Assembly (NCBI GenBank): GCA_028711875.1
Contig: JAQTRJ010000113.1
Coordinates: 1 to 6,827, forward strand
Length of the DNA: 6,827 bases
Source of the DNA: a bacterium
Lineage (GTDB): Bacteria; Electryoneota; RPQS01
Reading direction: 5' to 3'
The notes beneath the pieces were generated by a model. The model ran no database searches and was not told the DNA's origin. It saw only the letters and a list, made by a program, of their open reading frames with translations. The position numbers were made by a program, and so were the translations under genes. Shown here piece by piece: positions 1-5,815 of the stretch; positions within the stretch are counted from its first letter, which is position 1; each line of letters opens with the position of its first letter.

Positions 1-187
1 GTCGAATTGAATGCGCGACTTGCTGTAGCCTAAAACTTCGTCGAACACGGCGCATGCCGCGATTGCAGCTCTGGATGATCGGCATGAGACGCTCGGTGAC
101 GAAGTCCCGCACCGTGTCGCGAATCATGCGCTCCTCATCGGTGAATAGATCTTCGATTCGATAGTAATCGAGTGCTTGATAGGGCAT
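1..187 (-). pseudogene. Acyl-CoA dehydrogenase (glutaryl-CoA dehydrogenase-like), 5' fragment with internal deletion; runs off the window edge
   Basis: Reading leftward from ATG at 187-185, the first 43 codons give a typical N-terminus of the glutaryl-CoA dehydrogenase branch of acyl-CoA dehydrogenases: YQALDYYRIEDLF, then DEERMIRDTVRDFV, then ERLMPII and CNR. Such FAD enzymes oxidise acyl-CoA thioesters in the cytoplasm and are about 390 residues long. Below about position 61 this frame turns into an Arg-rich sequence unlike the family. The next frame (codons ending at 60, 57, 54 and so on) instead reads AACAVFDEVLGY then SKSRIQFD, which matches the C-terminal helical domain of the same family, normally some 220 residues further on. 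The locus therefore looks internally deleted with a frame change, either a real pseudogene or a joining error at the end of the assembled sequence. The ribosome binding site and start look intact. No stop is reached inside the window. Confidence 0.72.
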
Positions 188-193
188 TGCCCG

Positions 194-202
194 CTCCTTT
201 CC
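194..202 (-). promoter_or_regulatory. Ribosome binding site of the acyl-CoA dehydrogenase gene
   Basis: On the minus strand GGAAAGGAG lies six bases (CGGGCA) before the ATG at 187. This is a near-ideal Shine-Dalgarno sequence. It fixes the start of the dehydrogenase and shows that its 5' end is intact even though the downstream part is rearranged. It lies in the few bases between, or overlapping, the two divergent gene starts. Confidence 0.7.
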
Positions 203-994
203 GTGAACCTGTCCCAAGAGAATCAAGTCCCGAGTGATGCGCAACTCGTCCCGACTCCCTGGGAGCCGTTTCCCGACCTTGTGGGATTTCGCGGCGGTTT
301 CTCAGCCAAGTCGGATGGCGGGATGTCCTGGGCGGGCGCGGATATCCGCGACATCGTGAGAAACCGTCGAAGATACTTCGAGCGGCGCGGTTTCGATCTC
401 TCATTCTGCGTGGGTGCCGATCAGGTCCACGGTACCCGCATTGCCGTGATCGACAGGCGGCATCTGGGGCGCGGAGCGATGAATCCCGCCACGCGGATTC
501 CCGCGACGGATGGACTGATCACATCCTGCGCGGGCATCGTCTTGACGACGCTCCATGCCGATTGCGCTTCGCTGTTCTTCGCCGATCCGTCCGCTCAGGT
601 GATCGGACTCGCACACGCCGGTTGGCGCGGCGTATTGGCCGGACTGGGCGGCAAGATGATCGAGCGTCTGTGCGGAGATCTGCGCGCCGATCCGGCCACG
701 ATCCGAATTGCCGTCGGGCCGGTGATCTCGCCGGAGCGCTACGTGGTTGGCCGCGAGGTGGCGGATGCCTTCCGGGACCGCTTCGGCGGACAGGTGTTGT
801 CCGAGTGCGAGGATGGGATTCATCTGGACATCTATGCCGCGCTGATGCTGGATTTTGAGCAGACACTGGGTCGTGAAGTCCGAGACGTGCCTCGTCCTCC
901 CTGCACGGCGTCGAGGTCCGGTTTATGGTCCTATCGGCGGGATGGAGTACTCTCCCGATCCATGATGGCCTGGCTGACCAGGATTCCTTTCTGA
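203..994 (+). CDS. pgeF: PgeF/YlmD family protein (Cu-oxidase_4; peptidoglycan editing factor / purine nucleoside phosphorylase-like)
   Basis: The family (E. coli YfiH, B. subtilis YlmD) consists of small cytoplasmic Zn enzymes. They have been reported as purine nucleoside phosphorylases/adenosine deaminases, formerly as laccases, and in E. coli as a peptidoglycan-editing factor that removes mis-incorporated amino acids from precursors. All hallmark blocks are present in order (numbered from the longest frame, starting at 176): QVHG with His85, THLHADC-type block HADC with Cys130, HAGWRG with His147, then GPVISPERYVVG around 181-192, CT at 243-244 and SYRRDG at 252-257. The His, Cys and His form the expected metal site. 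Length of 263-272 residues is normal. The start is uncertain: the frame is open from TTG 176, which would overlap the divergent dehydrogenase, and I prefer GTG 203. Neither has a convincing ribosome binding site. The conserved fold begins near LVGFRGGFSAK (about residue 35), so either start keeps the whole domain. Confidence 0.9.
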   Translation: MNLSQENQVPSDAQLVPTPWEPFPDLVGFRGGFSAKSDGGMSWAGADIRDIVRNRRRYFERRGFDLSFCVGADQVHGTRIAVIDRRHLGRGAMNPATRIPATDGLITSCAGIVLTTLHADCASLFFADPSAQVIGLAHAGWRGVLAGLGGKMIERLCGDLRADPATIRIAVGPVISPERYVVGREVADAFRDRFGGQVLSECEDGIHLDIYAALMLDFEQTLGREVRDVPRPPCTASRSGLWSYRRDGVLSRSMMAWLTRIPF

Positions 995-1003
995 AAAATT
1001 CCC

Positions 1004-1032
1004 TTGCGATTCCGTCGGAATTTGTCTATTTT
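1004..1032 (+). promoter_or_regulatory. Candidate promoter for the thiN - repeat protein - M42 peptidase run
   Basis: In the 99-base gap after pgeF, TTGCGA (1004-1009) and TATTTT (1027-1032) are separated by 17 bases, a sigma-70-like arrangement. It sits about 60 bases before the thiN start, in the most AT-rich stretch nearby. It is the only reasonable promoter I see for the three following genes, although they could also be read from pgeF, as no strong terminator separates them. Promoter consensus for this organism is unknown, so this is only a candidate. Confidence 0.35.
1009..1021. repeat. Perfect 13-base palindrome (6-base arms, 1-base centre) inside the candidate promoter
   Basis: ATTCCG-T-CGGAAT forms a perfect inverted repeat centred on 1015, lying between the candidate -35 and -10 hexamers. 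The position suits an operator for a dimeric regulator. Alternatively, as RNA it could fold a weak 5-base-pair stem with a GUC loop followed by a U-rich run (TTTGTCTATTTTT), a poor terminator for pgeF. Chance occurrence cannot be excluded from one copy. Confidence 0.35.
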
Positions 1033-1093
1033 TCTGTTTGGGAATCACGGAACGATCAACAACGAACGATGGTAAAGGCGGTTTTTCACCCAT

Positions 1094-1795
1094 ATGCTCC
1101 GACGCCTTGCATTCATAAACTCTGTTTACGACGCGCTGATCGTTTCCAACGGACAGCCGGTTCGTCGAAAACTTTTCGATGAACTGCACGATCGCGCTCG
1201 GCATCTGATCGCGCTGGACGGCGGACTGGAGCGGCTGCGCCGCTGGGGGGTCGTGCCCGAGCATGTGGTGGGCGATCTGGATTCTGTAACGCCAGCCACC
1301 CTCGCGTGGGCGCGAACGGCGGGAGCAAAAATTCATCGTCGTCCCTCGCCCGATGAACCGGATGTGTCGAAGGGAATGGCCTTATGTCAGTGGCTTGGTT
1401 TCCGCCATCTGGCTGTCGTCGGCTTCACGGGAGACCGGCCGGATCATATGCTGGCCGTCTTGGACATGGCTCTGAAGGCAACCGGATCGGTGGAATTATT
1501 CACGGATGAACTGGTTTATCTCCCGCTTGTCGGAAGCAAAAAACAAATTATCACCGTGCCTCAAGGACATCTCATATCCTGGTTCGGATATCCGGTTGCC
1601 GAAAAGTGTTCGCTGACGGGCGTGCGCTGGCCGTTTCGCAATCGCACGCTGCGAATGAGCGGATTCTACAGTCTCTCGAATGAACCCGCGGCGGAGGAAG
1701 TTCATCTCTCTCAGCAGCGAGGCCGGTCTCTGCTCTCGATCAGTCTCAATCCGTTGAATCTTCAGGGTTCCATCAAGCGAAACGAGAACCGATGA
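1094..1795 (+). CDS. thiN: Thiamine pyrophosphokinase
   Basis: The enzyme (EC 2.7.6.2) transfers pyrophosphate from ATP to thiamine, giving the cofactor thiamine diphosphate in the cytoplasm. The 233-residue protein matches the family in length and order of motifs: VSNGQP at 17-22 (the aNG block), ALDGGLERL at 40-48, GDLDS at 60-64, DEPDVSKGM at 87-95 (usual D-x-T-D acidic block, with Pro for Thr), GFTGDRPDHML at 110-120 (usual GGRxDH), then the C-terminal beta-sandwich thiamin-binding region with VPQGHLISW, LTGVRWPF and SLSNEP at 193-198. The start is the first ATG after an in-frame TAA at 1073-1075; the only purine-rich leader (AAAGGCGG) is rather far, about 12 bases away. The stop overlaps the start of the next gene as ATGA. 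A short tail after SLLSISLNP (residues about 221-233) looks non-conserved. No TPP riboswitch is visible upstream, which fits a salvage kinase rather than a biosynthetic operon. Confidence 0.93.
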   Translation: MLRRLAFINSVYDALIVSNGQPVRRKLFDELHDRARHLIALDGGLERLRRWGVVPEHVVGDLDSVTPATLAWARTAGAKIHRRPSPDEPDVSKGMALCQWLGFRHLAVVGFTGDRPDHMLAVLDMALKATGSVELFTDELVYLPLVGSKKQIITVPQGHLISWFGYPVAEKCSLTGVRWPFRNRTLRMSGFYSLSNEPAAEEVHLSQQRGRSLLSISLNPLNLQGSIKRNENR

Positions 1796-4659
1796 CGTAT
1801 AATAAAAAATTCTTCGCTTTGATTCGACGCTCGCTCCGTCGAATCTTGCTGGCCGTGACGGCGGTTCTCATCCTGAGCGCCCCCCCTGTCCGCGCTGAGT
1901 CCGGGACGGCGCTGTCGGAGCTGGATTCCGCGCTGAGTTTCCTGGGGATGACGCGCAGTGATTTTTACTCTGACCGGTGCTGGGTGGATGACGACACGTT
2001 CCTGCTGCCGCAGGTGCGCGAAGCGCTCGAGAGTCCGCTCACGGCTCAGGCGATTTGTCGGGACTTTTCCTCGGCCGCGCCGTCCTCGGTTTCCGAGGCG
2101 GGGCGCATCGCGGATTTATTCGCCTTCACGAATGCGAACTGCCCCGAATTCGTTCGGCGGGACGTTGACGCTCAACTTGCGGCGGCGCGTCCGGCGGCGT
2201 TGGATCCCTTCGAACCGATGCTCAGCGCCTTCGCTCTGGCGGAAGGCTATCGCCGACAAGCCTTCGCCGCCATTACGCCGCAGAACCAGCAAACGCTGCT
2301 GCTGGCGGCGCCGCTGTGGTTTGAAGATGAAACGAACAGCCGCGACGATACGCTCAAGGGAATGCTCCATCGAGCCTTCGGTAGCGCGGCGGATCCGTCG
2401 CTGTCCGCCACCGCCGACAGTGTTCTCACGCTGATGGCTCTCGTGAATCGCGATGCGCTCGCCGCCGCGGCGTATACCTTTGCCCGCGGATTGTCGCTCA
2501 CGGCGCAGGTCTGGCGGCAGAATCCATCGCCGTTTCAAACCGCGGTCGCGCCGGGTGTCGAAGGTCTGGTCATCGCGGTCCGACAGACTCCCTTCGGCAC
2601 GTTCGTGATGGGCGGGCTGGGCCCGAATACGTATCACGGCGATTTCGCGTTGATTCTTGATCTTGGCGGCGATGACCGCTATCTGTCGCGGACGGGATCA
2701 GCGGTGGCGGGACTTGGAGCGTCCATCTCCGCTGTCTTGGATTTTTCCGGCGACGACCTGTACGCAGCGGGTTTAACGGCCGATCAAGGGTGCGGCGTGC
2801 TCGGTCTGGGAGCACTCGTGGATTTGAAAGGAAACGATATCTATCAAGCGGGCCCGTTCTCTCAGGCCGCGGCGGTCTGCGGGTGCGCGTTGTTTTTCGA
2901 CGAGGACGGTGACGACGTCTATCGTTCTGGATTGTTTTCGCAGGCGGCGGCGGTCTTCGGAGCCGCGGCGATGTGCGACGGCGGCGGGCGGGATAGCTAT
3001 GACGTTGCCTCCTATGGTCAGGCGTTTGCCTCGACGTTCGGCGCTTCCGTGCTGGCGGATCACACAGGAAATGACGTCTATCGGGCCGGCGGCCGCACGC
3101 TCCACGAGCCGCTTCGCCCCGAGGATTATCAGTCGTTCGCGCAGGGATTTGCCATCGGCGCGCGCCCCCGCGCCGGAGGAGGGATCGCCTTGCTGCATGA
3201 TGGAGCTGGAAACGATTTTTACAACGCGGAAATCTACGCGCAGGGAGTAGCCTATTGGTACAGTCTGGCTGCTCTTTTCGACGACGCGGGCAACGATGTC
3301 TATAACGGAACACAATACGTGCAGGGCGCGGGCATTCATCTCGCGGCGGGTGTCTTGGAGGACGGCGCCGGCGATGATCGCTACACGTCTCGCTTCGGTC
3401 CCGGTCAGGGCGGCGCTCACGACTTAAGCGTGGGTTTGCTCTATGATCACTCCGGCGACGATCAATACATGCTGTCGGGCGGGCAGGGATCCGCGCTGAC
3501 CAACAGCGCCGCCGTGCTGCTCGATGCGTCCGGCAACGATGCCTACTACACGGTGGAACGCGGTCTCGGGCAGGGGGGAGCAAGAGCGGCGCGCGACTTT
3601 GGAAGCCTGGGCGTGTTCGTGGACGTCGAAGGAAGCGACGCCTATGCGTCACCGGATCACTCCGACTCGACGCTCTGGATTTCCGGCCTCTACGGCGTCG
3701 GCTACGATGTTCCGCGCGATGTGGTGCGCTCCCGCGAAGCGCCGGTCGAGGTCCAGCTCGTTCCACAGGATACGCTGCGCAGCATGGAAGACCTCTTTCG
3801 TGAAGCGTCGCTGTGGGAAGTCACCGACAATCGCGAGACGGTGCGTCGGGCGCGGCTGGCGCTCGCAGCGAAAGGCCTTTCCGCCGTGCACTGGGTCGGA
3901 GTGAACACATTGAACTCGGACGATGGACTCGAACGCCGCGCGATTGCCGAGTTGTTCAAGAGCTATCCCGACAGCGCCGCGCCTTATCTCCTGACGGCGT
4001 TCGCTTCGGAGAACCGCGACGCACAACGTACGGCGATCTTCGTATTCGAGCAACTGAAATATCGTCCCGCCGTTCCCGCTCTGCGGCATGCCCTGCAGGA
4101 TTCCGGATACGCAAAACTGCGCCCGACGATCCTCGCGTCGCTCGGCGAACTGGGCGATACTTCGGCGGTTGCCGATCTGATTCTTTTTTCTGTAAGTTCC
4201 GTCGAACGCGAACGGATTTCTTCGATCGTCGGCTTGGGAAAGCTTGCCGATCCGCGCGGCTACCCCGCGCTGATCGCTGCACTCAGCGACCCGCTTTATT
4301 CCGTGCGGAGCGCGGCTGTCCTTGCGATTTCCGCTCAAGACGCGAAGGTGGTGCCGCCGCTTTCGGAGGCGATGATGACGGCTCGGGATCAAGCGCTCGA
4401 GGATGCCCTTCGCGCCGTCGCGGGCCTGGCGGCGCAGTGGAAGTCCGATGAAAAAAAGCGCGGTCAGGTCAGCCGCCTGACTCCGCTTGTCCGGCGTTAT
4501 CTGGCGCATCCCTCGCTCCGCATTCGCGCGCAGGCGCTCGCGGCGGCGGAGCAGGTTCTGAGCGAACGCGAGCTTCAGCGAGTCGCGCAGGCGTGGCTCG
4601 GAGCGGAGGACGCCGTGCTCAAAGCAGAGGCTAAACGAATCGTGAACAAGACGAGGTAA
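1792..4659 (+). CDS. Exported 955-residue protein with twelve GDDxY solenoid-type repeats and C-terminal HEAT-like repeats, function unknown
   Basis: I do not recognise a characterised homologue. Residues 1-35 are a signal peptide: basic NKKFFALIRRSLRR, hydrophobic ILLAVTAVLILSA, and a VRA-ES cleavage site. There is no lipobox Cys, so a soluble exported protein is likely. Residues about 36-270 are mostly helical, with Cys63, Cys89 and Cys117. Residues 293-618 hold twelve G-[DN]-D-x-Y motifs, Tyr at 297, 324, 351, 377, 403, 430, 477, 504, 531, 559, 585 and 618. Most are preceded by an L-x-D-x-x-like strand, and most are followed by Gln about 7 residues later. A 20-residue insertion interrupts the array after Tyr430. 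Residues about 712-952 are amphipathic helical pairs of HEAT/PBS-lyase type (for example SAVADLILF, DPRGYPALIAAL, HPSLRIRAQALAAAEQVL). The HEAT part may bind a partner protein; that is inference. The start overlaps the thiN stop (ATGA) and has only a weak leader, suggesting translational coupling. There is no type IX sorting tail, so the periplasm is the likeliest location. Confidence 0.88.
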   Translation: MTYNKKFFALIRRSLRRILLAVTAVLILSAPPVRAESGTALSELDSALSFLGMTRSDFYSDRCWVDDDTFLLPQVREALESPLTAQAICRDFSSAAPSSVSEAGRIADLFAFTNANCPEFVRRDVDAQLAAARPAALDPFEPMLSAFALAEGYRRQAFAAITPQNQQTLLLAAPLWFEDETNSRDDTLKGMLHRAFGSAADPSLSATADSVLTLMALVNRDALAAAAYTFARGLSLTAQVWRQNPSPFQTAVAPGVEGLVIAVRQTPFGTFVMGGLGPNTYHGDFALILDLGGDDRYLSRTGSAVAGLGASISAVLDFSGDDLYAAGLTADQGCGVLGLGALVDLKGNDIYQAGPFSQAAAVCGCALFFDEDGDDVYRSGLFSQAAAVFGAAAMCDGGGRDSYDVASYGQAFASTFGASVLADHTGNDVYRAGGRTLHEPLRPEDYQSFAQGFAIGARPRAGGGIALLHDGAGNDFYNAEIYAQGVAYWYSLAALFDDAGNDVYNGTQYVQGAGIHLAAGVLEDGAGDDRYTSRFGPGQGGAHDLSVGLLYDHSGDDQYMLSGGQGSALTNSAAVLLDASGNDAYYTVERGLGQGGARAARDFGSLGVFVDVEGSDAYASPDHSDSTLWISGLYGVGYDVPRDVVRSREAPVEVQLVPQDTLRSMEDLFREASLWEVTDNRETVRRARLALAAKGLSAVHWVGVNTLNSDDGLERRAIAELFKSYPDSAAPYLLTAFASENRDAQRTAIFVFEQLKYRPAVPALRHALQDSGYAKLRPTILASLGELGDTSAVADLILFSVSSVERERISSIVGLGKLADPRGYPALIAALSDPLYSVRSAAVLAISAQDAKVVPPLSEAMMTARDQALEDALRAVAGLAAQWKSDEKKRGQVSRLTPLVRRYLAHPSLRIRAQALAAAEQVLSERELQRVAQAWLGAEDAVLKAEAKRIVNKTR
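2668..3645 (+). repeat. Array of twelve about-27-residue protein repeats (G-[D/N]-D-x-Y motif)
   Basis: Coding repeat covering residues 293-618 of the exported protein. The successive motifs are GDDRY, GDDLY, GNDIY, GDDVY, GRDSY, GNDVY, GNDFY, GNDVY, GDDRY, GDDQY, GNDAY and GSDAY. Tyr-to-Tyr distances are 27, 27, 26, 26, 27, 47, 27, 27, 28, 26 and 33 residues. A typical unit is Y-x-A-G-x-x-x-Q, then a small-residue-rich stretch, then a hydrophobic strand ending in D, x-x-G, and the next motif. The units starting at Tyr351 and Tyr377 share SQAAAV and match at 15 of 27 positions. GPNTY at 277-281 may be a degenerate leading copy. The even period and Gly/Asp turns suggest a parallel beta-solenoid. 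It is not the nine-residue RTX (GGxGxDxLx) pattern. Confidence 0.9.
4653..4656 (+). promoter_or_regulatory. Ribosome binding site of the M42 peptidase gene
   Basis: GAGG lies nine bases before ATG 4666. It is immediately followed by the TAA stop of the repeat-protein gene, so ribosomes ending there could reinitiate at once. This supports the ATG at 4666 and co-translation of the pair. Confidence 0.5.
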
Positions 4660-4665
4660 ACGAAC

Positions 4666-5742
4666 ATGCCGACCCCCCCACGTCCCCCTGCGAAGGAAGC
4701 GCTCGTCGCGCTCTGTCAGGCCTTCGGTCCCTCGGGCAGCGAAGAGGATGTGCGCGAATTAATCACGTCGTGGATTCGCCCTTACGTTGACGAACTCCAG
4801 ACCGATGCGGTGGGCAATCTCATCGCGGTCAGAAAGGGGCGCAGCGAAAAGAAACTCCTGCTTGACGCGCACACCGACGAAGTGGGAATCATGGTGCGTC
4901 ATGTGGACGAAAACGGTTTTCTGCGCTTCGCCAAGCTCGGTGGATGGGACGATCGCGTGTTCGCCGGTCATCGCGTCAAACTGCGCACGCGCGAAGGCTC
5001 CTTCTATCACGGAGTCATCGGCATGCAGCCGCCGCATGTGCTGAGCGAGGAGCAAAAGGGCAAGACCATCAAGGCCGAAGACTATTTTATTGACGTGGGC
5101 GCTCTTTCGGGCGCGGAGGCTCAGCAGCGCGGGATCGCAGTCGGCGACGTCGGCGTGCTCGACTATCCCGTTTTCGAGTTCGCGCCCGATCATTGGATGG
5201 GCAAAGCGTTCGACGACCGCGTGGGCTGTCTGCTCGTGGTTCAGGCGCTGCGCGCGCTGGCGGAGGGAAAAATCAAAACTCCGCTGACAGTCTGCGCGAG
5301 TTTCTCCACGTCGGAAGAACTCGGGCTGCGCGGTGCGCGGGTGTCGGCGTACGGAATCAATCCCGACGTTGCGCTCGCGCTCGAAGGCACGATCGGCGCC
5401 GATTTCCCCGGAGTTCCCGCCGACCGCAAGCCGTGCAGTCAGCGTCTGGGCCCGGTGATTTCGATCATTGATTCGACCATTCTTGTCCCGCGCAAGATGA
5501 CGGATTTTCTCAGGGACTGCGCCGAGCGAGCGAAGGTCGAGTATCAGGTGAAAATGCCCATCTACGGTGGAACCGACGCCGGGGCGATCCATCAGACCCG
5601 CTCGGGCGTGTTGTGCGGAGTGATCGCGGTCGCTTCGCGCTATATTCACTCGCCGAACTCCACTCTCTATTGGCCGGATTACGAGAAAACGGAAAAACTG
5701 GTCATGGAAGCGGTGAAGCGAATCCACACGTTGGTCGAGTAG
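4666..5742 (+). CDS. M42 family metallo-aminopeptidase (glutamyl aminopeptidase / TET type)
   Basis: M42 enzymes are cytoplasmic dinuclear-metal aminopeptidases, often large tetrahedral dodecamers, that trim short peptides. They are frequently mis-named endoglucanase M or FrvX. The 358-residue length is normal. Visible active-site blocks: DAHTDEVG at 67-74 (ligand His69, with Asp71), GKAFDDR at 179-185 (bridging Asp), SEELGLRGA at 216-224 (catalytic Glu217, ligand Glu218), EGTIGAD at 240-246 (ligand Asp246), GGTDAG at 301-306, and RYIHSP at 325-330 (ligand His328). All expected catalytic and metal residues are therefore present. The PDZ-like/beta insert domain characteristic of the family falls at about 75-165. 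There is no signal peptide. The gene follows the repeat protein by six bases and ends just before a hairpin, closing the plus-strand run. The substrate preference (acidic, hydrophobic or basic) cannot be read from the sequence. Confidence 0.94.
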   Translation: MPTPPRPPAKEALVALCQAFGPSGSEEDVRELITSWIRPYVDELQTDAVGNLIAVRKGRSEKKLLLDAHTDEVGIMVRHVDENGFLRFAKLGGWDDRVFAGHRVKLRTREGSFYHGVIGMQPPHVLSEEQKGKTIKAEDYFIDVGALSGAEAQQRGIAVGDVGVLDYPVFEFAPDHWMGKAFDDRVGCLLVVQALRALAEGKIKTPLTVCASFSTSEELGLRGARVSAYGINPDVALALEGTIGADFPGVPADRKPCSQRLGPVISIIDSTILVPRKMTDFLRDCAERAKVEYQVKMPIYGGTDAGAIHQTRSGVLCGVIAVASRYIHSPNSTLYWPDYEKTEKLVMEAVKRIHTLVE

Positions 5743-5753
5743 CGAGGGCGGGT

Positions 5754-5790
5754 TTAAAACAACGGACGACTCCCTGTGGGGAGTCGTCCG
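5754..5790 (-). terminator. Rho-independent terminator between convergent genes
   Basis: Arms CGGACGACTCCC (5763-5774) and GGGAGTCGTCCG (5779-5790) pair perfectly over 12 bases around a TGTG loop. On the minus strand the hairpin is followed by TTGTTTTAAA, giving a classic terminator for the minus-strand gene that stops at 5816. On the plus strand there is no T run after it (CGAATGCTCG), so it would end the peptidase transcript less efficiently or only act as a 3'-end stabilising hairpin. Confidence 0.85.
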
Positions 5791-5815
5791 CGAATGCTCG
5801 TCAGGGAATGCCCGA

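Noticed and set aside
153..171. Inverted repeat TCGATT-N7-AATCGA near the divergent starts
   Set aside because: It lies in codons for the conserved LDYYRIE segment of the dehydrogenase and has no clear promoter hexamers around it, so it is probably a coding coincidence.
995..1093. TPP riboswitch upstream of the thiamine kinase gene
   Set aside because: The gap is only 99 bases and I could not find the conserved CTGAGA and ACCTGAT-type elements of the THI box.
925..1182. Plus-strand small open frame spanning the pgeF-thiN gap
   Set aside because: It overlaps the ends of two well-supported genes in another frame and shows no recognisable motif.
1792..1896. Lipoprotein signal on the repeat protein
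   Set aside because: There is no Cys at the end of the hydrophobic segment. The sequence ends in a signal-peptidase-I-like VRA-ES site.
2668..3645. RTX calcium-binding toxin-type repeats
   Set aside because: The Gly/Asp-rich motifs recur every 27 residues as GDDxY, not every 9 as GGxGxDxLx, and there is no RTX-style C-terminal secretion context.
2570..3766. Long minus-strand open frame (398 codons) opposite the repeat array
   Set aside because: Its translation is an Arg/Pro-rich, low-complexity sequence typical of the antisense of GC-rich coding DNA. The plus-strand frame has a signal peptide and regular repeats.
3649..4509. Minus-strand open frame of 286 codons opposite the HEAT region
   Set aside because: Composition is shadow-like (Arg, Gln and His-rich) and it has no recognisable motif. 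The sense frame encodes clear helical repeats.
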